A DNA stretch of 64,000 nt from Rhizobium sp. CCGE531 (GCF_003627795.1 NZ_CP032684.1:535001-599000), one strand, 5' to 3'. Shown: positions 9,447-18,563, counted from the first letter of the stretch. Translations and numbers: made by a program. The notes: generated by a model not told the origin, from the letters alone.

Positions 9447-11006
9447 TCATAAGCCTGAAACTTTGGCCAGCGCCCGCTTCTCCCGGCGCCGCTGAACGGA
9501 GGAGGGGATGTTCATGGCTTCCCGGTACTTTGCAACCGTACGGCGAGCGAGTTCTATCCCGCCCTTCTTCAGCGTATCGACGATATCGTCGTCGGACAGC
9601 ACCGCATCCGGGCTCTCGTTCGTGATCAGCAAGCGGATCTTGTGGCGCACGGCTTCGGCGGAATGGCCGTCGCCGCCCGCAACGGCGCTGATCGAAACCG
9701 TGAAGAAATATTTGAGCTCGAACAGCCCGCGCGGGGTCAGCATATATTTGTTCGAGGTCACGCGACTGACCGTGGACTCGTGCATCTTGATCGCCTCCGC
9801 CACGGTTTTCAGGTTGAGCGGCCGCAGATGGTCGACCCCATGCATGAGGAATGCGTCCTGCTGCCGCACGATCTCGCTTGCCACCTTCATGATCGTCTTG
9901 GCGCGCTGGTCCAGGCTGCGGGTCAGCCAGTTGGCATTCTGCAGGCATTCCGACAGGAAGGCGTGATCCTGCCCGGTTTTGGAAACGCAGGCGAAGTAGG
10001 ATTGGTTCACCAGCACGCGCGGCAGCGCATCGGGATTGAGCTCCACCAGCCAGCTGCCGTCGGCGGACGAGCGCACGACGATATCGGGCATGATCGCCTC
10101 GGATATCTCGGTCTCGAAGCCGCTGCCGGGCTTGGGGTTCAGCTGGCGGATTTCCGCCATCATGTCGAGCAGGTCTTCCTCATCGACGCCGCAGAGCCGT
10201 TTCAGCGTCGCGAAGTCGCGCCGGGCGAGCAGTTCCAGGTTCTGGACGAGACGTTCCATCGCCGGGTCGAAGCGATCCTTCTGCCGCAGCTGAATTGCCA
10301 GGCATTCGCTGAGGCTGCGAGCAAAGACGCCAGGCGGATCGAGTTGCTGCAGGGCATCCAGCACCCGCTCCACTTCTTGCGGGGTGGTGCCGAGGCGCCC
10401 GGCCGTTTCATCAAGATCGGCGCGGAGATAGCCGGCATCGTCGAGCTGGTCGACGAGATGCTGGGCGATCAGCCGGTCGCCTATGGCGGGCAGCGAGAAG
10501 GGGATCTGTTCGTTGAGATGATCGCGCAACGACACCTGGCCGGCGACGAAGTCGTCGAGGTCGTAGCTTTCGCCAGCCTCGCCGCCAGGCATGGATTTCC
10601 ACTGGCTCAGCAGTTCCGGCGCATCGGCGCGCTGCGGGGAGCCGTCGTCCGGAAAGACATCGTTGAAATTGGTGTCGAGCTCATCGCTCAGCTGCTTGGC
10701 GTTGCCGGTATTGTCGTTTTCGTACCAGTCGCTCGCAAGGTCGCCGGCACCGCGTTCGAAGCTATCGTCCCCGTGCGGTTCTTCCTGGGTCTCGAAATGA
10801 TCGTCCTTGGCTTCGCGTTCGTCGTTGCTGCCTAGATCCTCGTCATTTGACGCAAATTCGAGCAGCGGATTTTTCTCGACTTCCAGCGCGATGAACTGGC
10901 TCAGCTCGAAATGGGTCATCTGCAGCAACTGAATGGATTGCATCAGTTGCGGAGTCATCACCAGGCTCTGGCTTTGGCGCAGGAAAAGATTGGCCGATAG
11001 TGCCAT
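9447..11006 (-). CDS. rpoN: RNA polymerase sigma-54 factor RpoN
   Basis: Sigma-54 directs polymerase to -24/-12 promoters activated by bacterial enhancer-binding proteins (nitrogen assimilation, fixation, C4-dicarboxylate uptake). The 519-residue protein has the Gln/Leu-rich activator-interacting Region I (LRQSQSLVMTPQLMQSIQLL), an acidic Region II, the core-binding domain, and the C-terminal RpoN box ARRTVAKYRE at residues 487-496. A -24/-12-like motif lies about 75 bases upstream on the opposite strand. lptB lies upstream on the same strand with a 195-bp gap. Confidence 0.97.
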   Translation of the reverse strand: MALSANLFLRQSQSLVMTPQLMQSIQLLQMTHFELSQFIALEVEKNPLLEFASNDEDLGSNDEREAKDDHFETQEEPHGDDSFERGAGDLASDWYENDNTGNAKQLSDELDTNFNDVFPDDGSPQRADAPELLSQWKSMPGGEAGESYDLDDFVAGQVSLRDHLNEQIPFSLPAIGDRLIAQHLVDQLDDAGYLRADLDETAGRLGTTPQEVERVLDALQQLDPPGVFARSLSECLAIQLRQKDRFDPAMERLVQNLELLARRDFATLKRLCGVDEEDLLDMMAEIRQLNPKPGSGFETEISEAIMPDIVVRSSADGSWLVELNPDALPRVLVNQSYFACVSKTGQDHAFLSECLQNANWLTRSLDQRAKTIMKVASEIVRQQDAFLMHGVDHLRPLNLKTVAEAIKMHESTVSRVTSNKYMLTPRGLFELKYFFTVSISAVAGGDGHSAEAVRHKIRLLITNESPDAVLSDDDIVDTLKKGGIELARRTVAKYREAMNIPSSVQRRREKRALAKVSGL

Positions 11007-11081
11007 GGCGGACGCGGGACTCCCCTTGAACTCCTCGGGATTCCGCGCCTTCTATTAATAAAATCTTCGCGAAATTCCAAC

Positions 11082-11097
11082 TGGCCCAAAAATTGCT
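11082..11097 (+). promoter_or_regulatory. Sigma-54-type -24/-12 motif divergent from rpoN
   Basis: TGGCCCAAAAATTGCT matches the consensus TGGCACRNNNNTTGCW at every fixed position but one, including GG and GC separated by 10 bp. It points away from rpoN, toward the 3' end of lptB, and sits about 75 bases upstream of the rpoN start codon. Bound sigma-54 could repress rpoN, or antisense or divergent transcription could start here. Confidence 0.5.
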
Positions 11098-11189
11098 TTT
11101 TTATGGGATTTGGTCAAGTGGAACTGTGCCGCGGAAGTAAATTTCCGGCACACGCCGGCGTCCGGTAATATTGGTGGATGAAGGGATGG

Positions 11190-11216
11190 AATTTCAGCCT
11201 ATCAGAGGCTGAAATT
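11190..11216 (-). other. Hairpin overlapping the lptB stop codon
   Basis: A perfect 10-bp inverted repeat (AATTTCAGCC with its complement, 7-nt loop) includes the last codons and stop of lptB. No T-run follows on either strand. It may protect the lptCAB mRNA 3' end or limit readthrough into rpoN. Confidence 0.55.
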
Positions 11217-12014
11217 ATCACCGAGATAGAGCTTGCGTACTTCGGGATTGCTGACGATGTCGTTCGCCCTGCCATGGGTCAGCACCTCACCCGCATGGAT
11301 GATATAGGCGCGATCGATCAGGCCGAGCGTCTCGCGGACATTGTGGTCGGTGATCAATACGCCGATGCCGCGTGCCGTCAGGTGATGCACGAGGTTCTGG
11401 ATGTCGGCGACCGAGATGGGGTCGACGCCCGCGAAAGGCTCGTCGAGCAGCATGAAGGTCGGGTCGGTCGCCAGCGCGCGGGCGATTTCAAGACGCCGCC
11501 GCTCACCGCCCGAAAGCGCGATGGCCGGCACGGTGCGCAGATTGCGAATGTGGAATTCCTCCAGCAGTTCGTCGATCTTGCGCTCCCGCTTCGTCTTGTC
11601 CTTTTCATGGACTTCGAGCACGGCGCGAATGTTTTCTTCCACCGTCAGGCCACGAAAGATCGAGGCTTCCTGCGGAAGATAGCCGACGCCGAGCCGCGCG
11701 CGGCGATACATGGGCATCGACGTGACATTGTTGCCGTCGATCTCGATCGTGCCCTCATCGACCGGGACCAGCCCGGTGATCATGTAGAAACAGGTCGTCT
11801 TGCCGGCGCCGTTCGGCCCGAGCAGGCCGACAGCTTCGCCACGCCGCACCACCAGCGAAACGCCGTTGACGACGCGCCGTGTACGATAGGTCTTGGTTAG
11901 GCCGCGGGCAATAAGCGTGCCCTTATAGCGTGCCTTGTCCGCGGCCGGTGCGTCGGATGCCGCAGAAGACGGCCCGGGCACGCCGGGCAAAATGGAAGTT
12001 GTCGATGTCGTCAC
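11202..12014 (-). CDS. lptB: LPS export ABC transporter ATPase LptB
   Basis: LptB is the cytoplasmic ATPase of the LptB2FG machine that extracts LPS from the inner membrane. The 270-residue protein has Walker A GPNGAGKTT at 66-74, Q-loop LPQEASIF, signature LSGGERRRLEIARAL, Walker B FMLLDEPFAGVD and switch histidine in ITDHNVRE. It has a roughly 30-residue Ser/Ala/Pro-rich N-terminal extension compared with E. coli LptB. It is the third gene of lptC-lptA-lptB, starting 13 bases after lptA. Confidence 0.96.
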   Translation of the reverse strand: MTTSTTSILPGVPGPSSAASDAPAADKARYKGTLIARGLTKTYRTRRVVNGVSLVVRRGEAVGLLGPNGAGKTTCFYMITGLVPVDEGTIEIDGNNVTSMPMYRRARLGVGYLPQEASIFRGLTVEENIRAVLEVHEKDKTKRERKIDELLEEFHIRNLRTVPAIALSGGERRRLEIARALATDPTFMLLDEPFAGVDPISVADIQNLVHHLTARGIGVLITDHNVRETLGLIDRAYIIHAGEVLTHGRANDIVSNPEVRKLYLGDNFSL

Positions 12015-12027
12015 GAGAGGGCCGGGA

Positions 12028-12681
12028 TCAATTTTTCTTTTGTTGCTGCTGCTGCACTTGCTGCGATTTCGGATCGAGCTGGATCTGAACGCGGCCTCCG
12101 CAGGAATCCAGCTGTGCTTCGCCCGTCGCCATGTGCACGGTGAGCTGGCAGCCGGTGAAAACGTTCGGTCCGTCGGTCAGAACCACTTTCTTGCCCTTGA
12201 GGATCGCAAGCTGGTTGGCCATGTCGAAGGAGCCGTCCTCCGCCGTTGCCGTCTGCGTGCCGGAAACGAGGTAAACCTTGTCGGTGACCAGAATATGGTC
12301 GATGTTGGCATCGCCTGATACCAGCGACTGGTTCTGCTCCTTGGCGGCCTTGGCGACAGGATTGTCGGCCTGCTTGGCATCCGCCGGCTGCTTCTTCTTG
12401 TAGAAGACCGTCATCCTGCCCGCCTGCATCGTCGTGGTGCCCTGGACGACCTTGACGTTGCCGGTGAACACGGCCTGGCTTTCCTGATCGTGGATTTCCA
12501 GCTTGTCGCTTTCGATCTGGATAGGCTGATCGCTCGAAAGGGCAAGGCCCGGCATGGAGCTGGTCGTCGACTGCGCGCCTGCCTCCGCGGCTGCGAAGAA
12601 GGCGAGCGCGCTGAAAGCGCCAAGAAGACCCGCCTTGCGCAGGCCGGAGTTGAAAATTGAGTTTGGCCAATACTTTATCAT
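12028..12681 (-). CDS. lptA: LPS transport periplasmic protein LptA (OstA family)
   Basis: LptA forms the periplasmic bridge that carries LPS from LptC to the outer-membrane LptDE. The 217-residue protein has a signal peptide with a hydrophobic stretch ending about AEAGA-QS (residue 36) and the OstA fold (SDQPIQIESDKLEIHD, VFTGNVKVVQGTTTMQAG). The C-terminus is Gln-rich. Its start overlaps the lptC stop by 4 bases (ATGA), so the two are translationally coupled. Confidence 0.92.
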   Translation of the reverse strand: MIKYWPNSIFNSGLRKAGLLGAFSALAFFAAAEAGAQSTTSSMPGLALSSDQPIQIESDKLEIHDQESQAVFTGNVKVVQGTTTMQAGRMTVFYKKKQPADAKQADNPVAKAAKEQNQSLVSGDANIDHILVTDKVYLVSGTQTATAEDGSFDMANQLAILKGKKVVLTDGPNVFTGCQLTVHMATGEAQLDSCGGRVQIQLDPKSQQVQQQQQKKN

Positions 12682-13364
12682 GAACCGCCCGGCTTCTGTT
12701 CGCTAGCTGAATTGTGGAGAGCGGACGGTTCGATATGCATTCGAACCTGCCCGTCGAATTCGATTACGCTCCCCTTATCCGTCATCTTGAGCGAACGCGC
12801 AACAACCGACATGCCGCCCCGGTTGATTGCAACCTCGTCCTGGCTGGTGAGATCGCCCTTCTTGACATCGAGGAACGCGGTCTTGAACTCCGCGCGCAGG
12901 CCATTGTCCATCTGGACGACGAAGGGCTCGGTCAGCTTCAGCGTGTCGGCCTGGCGATCGAAATCCGCGCTCTGGGCCGTCACATGGGCGATCACGTCGG
13001 TATTGACGGGCATGGATGCCTTGATGGTCTTGAGCGTGATCATGTTCGGGTTTCTGATATCCTGCAGCGCTTTCTCCGCCAGCAGGGAGTAATTGATGCC
13101 GTCCTTGTTGCGGCCTGCGATGGCGGGACGCTCCATGACCACCTTGCCGTCCTCGATCTTGGCACCCTCGATCTGTATGTCCGCCGGCAAATAGGCGCGG
13201 ATCAGCGAGACGGTGATGAAGATGAGCGAGACGATGACGGCGGCAAGCGGCAGCAATACCCTCAGCCGCTTCACGCGCGCAGAGTGGAACATTGCGTCCT
13301 TATACACATTCCGTTCCTGCACCGAGCGAATTGCCTCGCCGGGGGTCTCGATCGTATTGAGCAT
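12678..13364 (-). CDS. lptC: LPS export protein LptC
   Basis: LptC is the bitopic inner-membrane protein that receives LPS from LptFG and hands it to LptA. The 228-residue protein has a cytoplasmic N-terminus, one transmembrane segment around residues 36-57 (LPLAAVIVSLIFITVSLI) and a periplasmic YrbK/LptC domain. It is the first gene of the lptC-lptA-lptB group. The N-terminal cytoplasmic part is longer than in E. coli, as is common in rhizobia. Confidence 0.9.
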   Translation of the reverse strand: MLNTIETPGEAIRSVQERNVYKDAMFHSARVKRLRVLLPLAAVIVSLIFITVSLIRAYLPADIQIEGAKIEDGKVVMERPAIAGRNKDGINYSLLAEKALQDIRNPNMITLKTIKASMPVNTDVIAHVTAQSADFDRQADTLKLTEPFVVQMDNGLRAEFKTAFLDVKKGDLTSQDEVAINRGGMSVVARSLKMTDKGSVIEFDGQVRMHIEPSALHNSASEQKPGGS

Positions 13365-13686
13365 GCAACAGGTCCGTCTTTTTTGATCCGGAGAGCCGCA
13401 TTCACGCTATGCGAGGCTGCGCCAAAAAGCCCATCGGATCGTTTCGCATTATTGCACTGGCTTGCCAATATGGATTTTTTCCTGCAGCCGAGGAATTTCG
13501 GCAGAAAAATATGCCATTGGCCCGTTTCATCAGGTCGGGCAATGTCCTATCTGATGAACAGCAGAGCGACCTCCCGCCGACGACATCGAGTACGGGAAAC
13601 GCTTTTCTCTGAGGATTGTGCCCGTTTCAAGGTGTCATATCCGGTTCGTAGCGCATTCGGTTTATTGCAGGGAGAAATAAGGCGTG
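13365..13686. promoter_or_regulatory. Divergent promoter region between lptC and sppA
   Basis: This 322-bp gap holds no convincing gene. Short frames on both strands lack homology or start signals. It must carry the promoter of lptCAB (leftward) and of sppA (rightward). No clear consensus promoter or operator was recognised. Confidence 0.4.
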
Positions 13687-14643
13687 ATGGACAGTTCTGC
13701 AATCGCGGATCGGCGACAATTGCGTCGCAAGCTTGGTTTTTGGCGCATTGTTGCCGTTTTGCTCCTAGTGGCGCTCGGCTTTGCGCTTTATCGCTTCGTC
13801 GCCGGAGACCTCCCCGACACGCGCGGCCCACAGATTGCCCGTGTCGCGATTTCCGGGCTCATCCAGGACGATCCGGAACTTCTCGAACGTCTGAAGAAGA
13901 TCCGCGACAATGACCAGGTCAAGGCGCTGATCGTCTCGATCTCGTCGACCGGCGGCACCACCTATGGCGGCGAGCGCATCTTCAAGGCGATCCGCGCCGT
14001 CGCCGCCAAAAAGCCCGTCGTGTCGGACATTCGCACGGTCGCCGCCTCGGCCGGCTATATGATCGCGACCGCCGGCGACAATATCGTTGCCGGCGATACC
14101 TCGATCACCGGGTCGATCGGCGTCATCTTCCAGTATCCGCAGCTCAAGGATCTGTTCGACAAGCTTGGCGTTTCCCTCGACGAGATCAAGTCGGCGCCGC
14201 TGAAGGCCGAGCCATCGCCCTTCCATCCGGCAAGCGAGGACGCCAAGAACATGATCCGCAACATGGTCATGGACAGCTATGGCTGGTTCGTGGATCTGGT
14301 AGCGGATCGCCGCAAGCTGCCGCGTGAAGACGTGTTGAAGCTTGCCGACGGCAGCATCTTCACCGGCCGTCAGGCGCTGCAGAACAAGCTGATCGATACG
14401 CTCGGCGGTGAGGACGAAATTCTGGCCTATCTCGAAACGCGCAAGGTCAAGAAGGACCTGCCGGTCGTCGATTGGAAGCGGGAAGACAAAACTTCGTCCT
14501 TCTTTTGGCCGGTTGCCGCTTCCTGGTTGCTAAATCGTCTTGGTTATGATGATTTTGTAAAAGGAGAATCTTTCCAGAAAATTATGACCGATAAGTTGTT
14601 TCTTGACGGCCTGCTTTCTGTTTGGCAGGGTGCAGCCAATTGA
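13687..14643 (+). CDS. sppA: Signal peptide peptidase SppA (S49 family)
   Basis: SppA degrades signal peptides left in the inner membrane. The 318-residue protein is the short (36K) type with one N-terminal transmembrane anchor at about 20-38, the catalytic serine S121 in VAASAGYMIA and the general-base lysine K173 in PLKAEPSPF. The ATG at 13687 is preceded by AAGG; a GTG at 13684 is an alternative one codon earlier. The ihfB gene starts 26 bases after its stop, so the two are probably cotranscribed. Confidence 0.93.
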   Translation: MDSSAIADRRQLRRKLGFWRIVAVLLLVALGFALYRFVAGDLPDTRGPQIARVAISGLIQDDPELLERLKKIRDNDQVKALIVSISSTGGTTYGGERIFKAIRAVAAKKPVVSDIRTVAASAGYMIATAGDNIVAGDTSITGSIGVIFQYPQLKDLFDKLGVSLDEIKSAPLKAEPSPFHPASEDAKNMIRNMVMDSYGWFVDLVADRRKLPREDVLKLADGSIFTGRQALQNKLIDTLGGEDEILAYLETRKVKKDLPVVDWKREDKTSSFFWPVAASWLLNRLGYDDFVKGESFQKIMTDKLFLDGLLSVWQGAAN

Positions 14644-14669
14644 TAAATCAATGATTTAAGGGGATAGCT

Positions 14670-14975
14670 GTGATCAAGTCGGAACTGGTGCAGATTGTTG
14701 CCGCCCGCAACCCGCATCTCTATCACCGCGACGTCGAAAATATCGTCAACGCTGTCCTCGATGAGATCACCGATGCGCTCGCCGCCGGAAACCGGGTTGA
14801 ACTTCGCGGTTTCGGTGCCTTTTCCGTCAAGAACCGTCCTTCGCGCTCCGGTCGCAACCCGCGCACCGGCGATACCGTCTTCGTTGAGGAAAAATGGGTT
14901 CCCTTCTTCAAGACGGGCAAGGAACTGCGCGAGCGCCTGAATCCGGGCGCCGGCGACGAGGAAGACGACAACTGA
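14670..14975 (+). CDS. ihfB: Integration host factor subunit beta
   Basis: IHF-beta is a 101-residue DNA-bending nucleoid protein that dimerises with IHF-alpha. It assists sigma-54 promoters, replication and recombination. The HU/IHF signature [21 protein letters not shown] includes the intercalating proline region. The start is GTG (GTG ATC AAG TCG), with GGGG 10 bases upstream. The C-terminus has an acidic tail. It follows sppA, an order widespread in proteobacteria. Confidence 0.95.
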   Translation: MIKSELVQIVAARNPHLYHRDVENIVNAVLDEITDALAAGNRVELRGFGAFSVKNRPSRSGRNPRTGDTVFVEEKWVPFFKTGKELRERLNPGAGDEEDDN

Positions 14976-15075
14976 TCGGCCGATCGCGCCGAGCTTTCCC
15001 GAAAATGCCGCGCCCGAAAATCTCGCGATGGAATGCTGTCGGACATGTTTGTGCCGCGACGCGATGGCACTTGAA

Positions 15076-15107
15076 TTCAGCCGCCTCTTTTCTATTCTGC
15101 GGCTGAA
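15076..15107 (+). other. Hairpin between ihfB and the LapA-like gene
   Basis: Perfect 9-bp arms TTCAGCCGC and GCGGCTGAA enclose a 14-nt T-rich loop. No T-run follows the second arm, so a classical terminator is unlikely. It may be a weak terminator of ihfB or a leader structure of the next gene. Confidence 0.5.
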
Positions 15108-15155
15108 GGCGGCTTGGGTGCGGGCATCCATGGCTGCGGATAAAGGAGCTGCGCA

Positions 15156-15488
15156 ATGGCCAAGAAGATCGTCAATCTGCTGATATTGCTGCCGCTCGGC
15201 ATCATCCTCATCATATTCTGCGTTGCCAACAGACAATCCGTGACGCTGGCTTTCAACCCGTTCCGGCCGGACGATCAGGTCCTGTCGCTGAATGCGCCTC
15301 TGTTCGTACTGCTGTTTGTCGCTCTGATCCTCGGCATGGTCGTCGGAGCCGCGGTTACCTGGTTCAATCAGGGAAAGCACCGCAAGCGCGCCCGCAACCA
15401 GTCGCGGGAGGCGGTGCGCTGGCAGGCCGAGGCCGACAAGCATCGAACGCGAGCGGAAGAAATCGCCGGCCAGCTTCCGTCAAAATGA
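15156..15488 (+). CDS. LapA (lipopolysaccharide assembly A, DUF1049) domain membrane protein
   Basis: The 110-residue protein has two transmembrane helices (about 8-27 and 46-68) separated by a short periplasmic loop, then a basic, coiled C-terminal tail rich in Lys, Arg and Glu. This is the LapA/DUF1049 layout. In E. coli LapA works with LapB to tune LpxC and thus LPS synthesis; no lapB is visible here. AAGGAG precedes the ATG. The last bases overlap the convergent GNAT gene by 9 bp. Confidence 0.8.
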   Translation: MAKKIVNLLILLPLGIILIIFCVANRQSVTLAFNPFRPDDQVLSLNAPLFVLLFVALILGMVVGAAVTWFNQGKHRKRARNQSREAVRWQAEADKHRTRAEEIAGQLPSK

Positions 15489-15938
15489 CGGGCTGGCGTC
15501 AAGCCGCATCTCCTTGTAGTCGCCTTCGGGCGACGCGCCGTCGCCGATGATCTCGAAGCCGAGTTTTCGATAGAAGGTCATGGCGTTCGTGTTTTTGACC
15601 AGGCATTTCAGCCGATAGCGGCGCGCAGGCCAGTCCGGCAGGGCGGTGAGCAGGGCTTTGCCGGCGCCGCGCCCCTGGAAGGCCGGCAGGATATAGAGCA
15701 TATGGATGAAGTCGTCCGGCTCCCACACTGCGGCAAAGCCTGCAACCACGCCGTCCTCGTCTTCGCAGACGAACAGGCGCTCGCCATTCGTATGAACGGC
15801 GAAATCATCAACGTTGAAGCGCCCGGGATCGACCCATCGGAATGTCTCGCGACGGACGCAGAGATAAATCTTCGCGAGGATCCGCATGTCTTGTTCGCGT
15901 ACGGGCCGGACAGCCCAGCTCTCGGATTTCGATGCCAT
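15480..15938 (-). CDS. GNAT family N-acetyltransferase
   Basis: The 152-residue protein shows the GNAT fold: a beta strand with VCEDEDGVVAGFAAVW, the acetyl-CoA-binding loop LPAFQGRGAGKALL (R/Q-x-x-G-x-G/A) and the C-terminal NTNAMTFYRKLGFEIIG. The substrate is unknown. The gene is convergent with the LapA-like gene and in the same direction as the downstream-lying SRPBCC gene start, with a 36-bp gap. Confidence 0.82.
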   Translation of the reverse strand: MASKSESWAVRPVREQDMRILAKIYLCVRRETFRWVDPGRFNVDDFAVHTNGERLFVCEDEDGVVAGFAAVWEPDDFIHMLYILPAFQGRGAGKALLTALPDWPARRYRLKCLVKNTNAMTFYRKLGFEIIGDGASPEGDYKEMRLDASPSF

Positions 15939-15974
15939 GATCGACTATATGGGCGCCAAATGTGCCCGCGGCAA

Positions 15975-16427
15975 TCAGGCGTTGGCCTGACCGTTGATCG
16001 CCGCGGTGAAATCGGCAAAAAATTGCTGCGCCAGCTTCTTGGCGCTGGAATCGACCAGTCGTGAGCCGAGCTGCGCGATCTTGCCGCCGACCTGGGCCTT
16101 GGCCTCATACTGCAGGATCGTCTCGCTGCCGTCTTGCTTGAGGACGACGTCGGCGCCACCCTTGGCGAAACCGGCGATACCGCCCTTTCCCTCGCCCGAT
16201 ATCGTGTAGCTTTCCGGCGCGTTGATGTTGGAAAGCTTGACCTCGCCATTGAAGGAGGCGGAAACCGGGCCGATCTTCAGCTTCACGGTCGCTGTCAGTT
16301 CCGTCGGAGAAATCCTCTCTAGGCTTTGACAGCCGGGAATGCATTGCTTGAGGATTTCGGGATCGTTCAGTGCCGCCCACACCGCGTCCCTGGGTGCTGC
16401 GATCCGCTCCTCGCCGGTCATGTCCAT
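15975..16427 (-). CDS. SRPBCC family protein, CoxG-like
   Basis: The 150-residue protein matches the carbon-monoxide-dehydrogenase subunit G (CoxG/COG3427) family: MTGEERIAAPRDAVWAALND, LKQCIPGCQSLE, and a C-terminal amphipathic helix ending KKLAQQFFADFTAAI. CoxG helps recruit or mature aerobic CO dehydrogenase, but many genomes have stand-alone copies with no cox genes. None are nearby here, so the role is open. The start at 16427 has an excellent GGGAGG site; a longer frame starting at 16466 lacks one. Confidence 0.8.
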   Translation of the reverse strand: MDMTGEERIAAPRDAVWAALNDPEILKQCIPGCQSLERISPTELTATVKLKIGPVSASFNGEVKLSNINAPESYTISGEGKGGIAGFAKGGADVVLKQDGSETILQYEAKAQVGGKIAQLGSRLVDSSAKKLAQQFFADFTAAINGQANA

Positions 16428-16539
16428 GCGCAATCCTCCCAATGTGACATTTTGTGCATGGATCATCGCAGATCGGAAAGCGCTTTGCCAAGTGGCGGCC
16501 AGATGCTATTTGCACGCACATATCAATTTTGAGACAAGC

Positions 16540-17706
16540 ATGGTGAAACACAGGGAAAACCGCCCCGGCCACAAGGCCGCCGGCGGTCTTGGGGCAAAGC
16601 CCCGGCGCGATATGCCCGGCAAGCCGCCGGCAAAACCCGCGCATGCTTCAAGGCCAGCCAAGCCTTCGCATGATGCCAGGCCTTCGCGTGATGCCAAGCC
16701 TTTGCGCGATCATGGCGAGCGGGTGGTCGAGCCGCGCGATGCGGCGACCGCGTCTGCGACGCCCGAGCGCCCGCTGATGACGCGAAGCGGCGAGCGGCCG
16801 GCCGAACGCGTGCCCGTTATTCTCGAATCGCTGGGTGCCGGGGATTTTCACCTCATCGACAGCGGCAATAGCCTGAAGCTCGAGCAGTACGGTCCCTATC
16901 GCATCGTCCGGCCCGAGGCGCAGGCGCTGTGGCCGCCGTCGCTCGCCTCCCATGTCTGGGACAATGCCGATGCCATCTTCACCGGCGATACGGATGAGGA
17001 CGGCATGGGCCGGTGGCGTTTCCCGCGCGAGGCGCTGGGTGAGACCTGGCCGCTGCAATTGCTCGGCGTCGATTTTCTCGGCCGTTTCACCGCCTTTCGC
17101 CATGTCGGGGTCTTCCCGGAGCAGATCGTGCACTGGGCCTGGATGAAGGAGCAGGGCGAGGCGGCGAAAAGGCCGCTGAAGGTCCTGAACCTCTTCGGCT
17201 ATACCGGCGTGGCGTCTCTGGTGGCGGCAGCCGCCGGCGCGGAAGTGACCCATGTCGACGCCTCGAAGAAGGCGATCGGCTGGGCGCGCGAAAACCAGGC
17301 TTTGGGCCGCATGGAAAAGCTGCCGATCCGCTGGATCTGCGAGGATGCGATGAAGTTCATCCTGCGCGAGGAGCGGCGCGGCAACAAATACGACATTATC
17401 CTCACCGACCCGCCGAAGTTCGGCCGCGGCCCGAATGGCGAGGTCTGGCATCTGTTCGAGCACCTGCCGCTGATGCTCGATATCTGCCGCGAGATCCTGT
17501 CGCCGAAGGCGCTCGGCCTCGTGCTGACGGCCTATTCCATCCGCGCCAGCTTCTATTCGATCCATGAGCTGATGCGCGAGACGATGCGCGGCGCCGGCGG
17601 CGTGGTCGAATCCGGCGAGCTCGTCATCCGCGAGGCAGGCCTCGACGGCCGCACGCCGGGCAGGGCGCTTTCCACCTCTCTCTTCAGCCGCTGGGTGCCG
17701 AAATGA
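16540..17706 (+). CDS. Class I SAM-dependent (rRNA-type) methyltransferase
   Basis: The 388-residue protein has a methyltransferase domain at the C-terminus: the SAM loop NLFGYTGVASLVAAAAGAEV, the acidic ribose-binding VDASKKA and the catalytic DPPKFGRG. It resembles COG1092 (RlmI/RlmK-like) enzymes acting on 23S rRNA. The first ~80 residues are unusual: basic and low-complexity, with imperfect repeats such as AKPSHDARPSRDAKP, possibly an RNA-binding tail. The stop overlaps the next gene start (ATGA). The ATG at 16540 lacks a strong ribosome-binding site. Confidence 0.82.
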   Translation: MVKHRENRPGHKAAGGLGAKPRRDMPGKPPAKPAHASRPAKPSHDARPSRDAKPLRDHGERVVEPRDAATASATPERPLMTRSGERPAERVPVILESLGAGDFHLIDSGNSLKLEQYGPYRIVRPEAQALWPPSLASHVWDNADAIFTGDTDEDGMGRWRFPREALGETWPLQLLGVDFLGRFTAFRHVGVFPEQIVHWAWMKEQGEAAKRPLKVLNLFGYTGVASLVAAAAGAEVTHVDASKKAIGWARENQALGRMEKLPIRWICEDAMKFILREERRGNKYDIILTDPPKFGRGPNGEVWHLFEHLPLMLDICREILSPKALGLVLTAYSIRASFYSIHELMRETMRGAGGVVESGELVIREAGLDGRTPGRALSTSLFSRWVPK

Positions 17707-18563
17707 ACCAGGATTTCCGTAATGACGGCCCGCGCAAGGTCGGACAGGTCAAGGAAGTTACCTCGCTTGCCAATCCGATCGTCAAGGATATCAAGGCGCT
17801 GACGGTCAAGAAGTCCCGCGAGGAAAGCGGCGCCTTCCTGGCCGAGGGCTTGAAGCTCGTCATCGACGCGCTCGATCTCGGCTGGACGATCCGCACGCTG
17901 GTCTATGCCAAGGCCGCCAAGGGCAAGCCGCTTGTCGAGCAGGTTGCCGCCAAGACGGTCGCCGCCGGCGGACTGGTGCTGGAAGTAAGCGAAAAGGTCA
18001 TCGGCTCGATCACCCGCCGCGACAATCCGCAGATGGTGGTCGGCGTGTTCGAGCAGCGCTGGCGACAGCTTCGGGACGTCAAGCCGAAGGCGGGCGAGAC
18101 CTGGGTGGCGCTCGACCGAGTGCGGGATCCCGGCAATCTCGGCACCATCATTCGCACCGCCGATGCGGCCGGCGCTTCCGGCGTGATCCTCCTCGGCGAG
18201 ACGACCGACCCGTTTTCGCTGGAAACCGTGCGCGCTACCATGGGCTCGGTCTTCGCCGTTCCCGTCGTCAAGGCGACGCCGGAGGAATTTCTTGCCTGGA
18301 AAAAGGCGGCCGGTGTTGCCGTCGTCGCCACCCATCTGGCCGGCGCGGTCGACTACCGCACCATCGATTACAAGAGGAAGCCCGTCGTCATCCTGATGGG
18401 CAACGAGCAGTCCGGCCTGCCGGATGCCCTGGCGAAAGAGGCCGACGCGCTTGCCCGCATTCCGCAGGCCGGCCGCGCCGACAGCCTCAATCTGGCGGTG
18501 GCGACGGCAGTCATGCTGTTCGAGGCCCGCCGCCATATCCTGACCCTGAGCGAGACCCGATGA
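17703..18563 (+). CDS. TrmH/SpoU family RNA 2'-O-ribose methyltransferase
   Basis: The 286-residue protein has an N-terminal substrate-binding domain (ITSLANP-like [15 protein letters not shown]) and the SPOUT knot with all three motifs: [26 protein letters not shown] and [15 protein letters not shown]. It methylates a ribose in tRNA or rRNA; the exact site cannot be deduced. It overlaps the genes on both sides by four bases, so the methyltransferase, this gene and lspA form a coupled operon. Confidence 0.9.
   Translation: MNQDFRNDGPRKVGQVKEVTSLANPIVKDIKALTVKKSREESGAFLAEGLKLVIDALDLGWTIRTLVYAKAAKGKPLVEQVAAKTVAAGGLVLEVSEKVIGSITRRDNPQMVVGVFEQRWRQLRDVKPKAGETWVALDRVRDPGNLGTIIRTADAAGASGVILLGETTDPFSLETVRATMGSVFAVPVVKATPEEFLAWKKAAGVAVVATHLAGAVDYRTIDYKRKPVVILMGNEQSGLPDALAKEADALARIPQAGRADSLNLAVATAVMLFEARRHILTLSETR

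Noticed and set aside
9642..10835. A 397-codon open frame antisense to rpoN
   Set aside because: Shadow of the rpoN coding sequence; no ribosome-binding site or family similarity.
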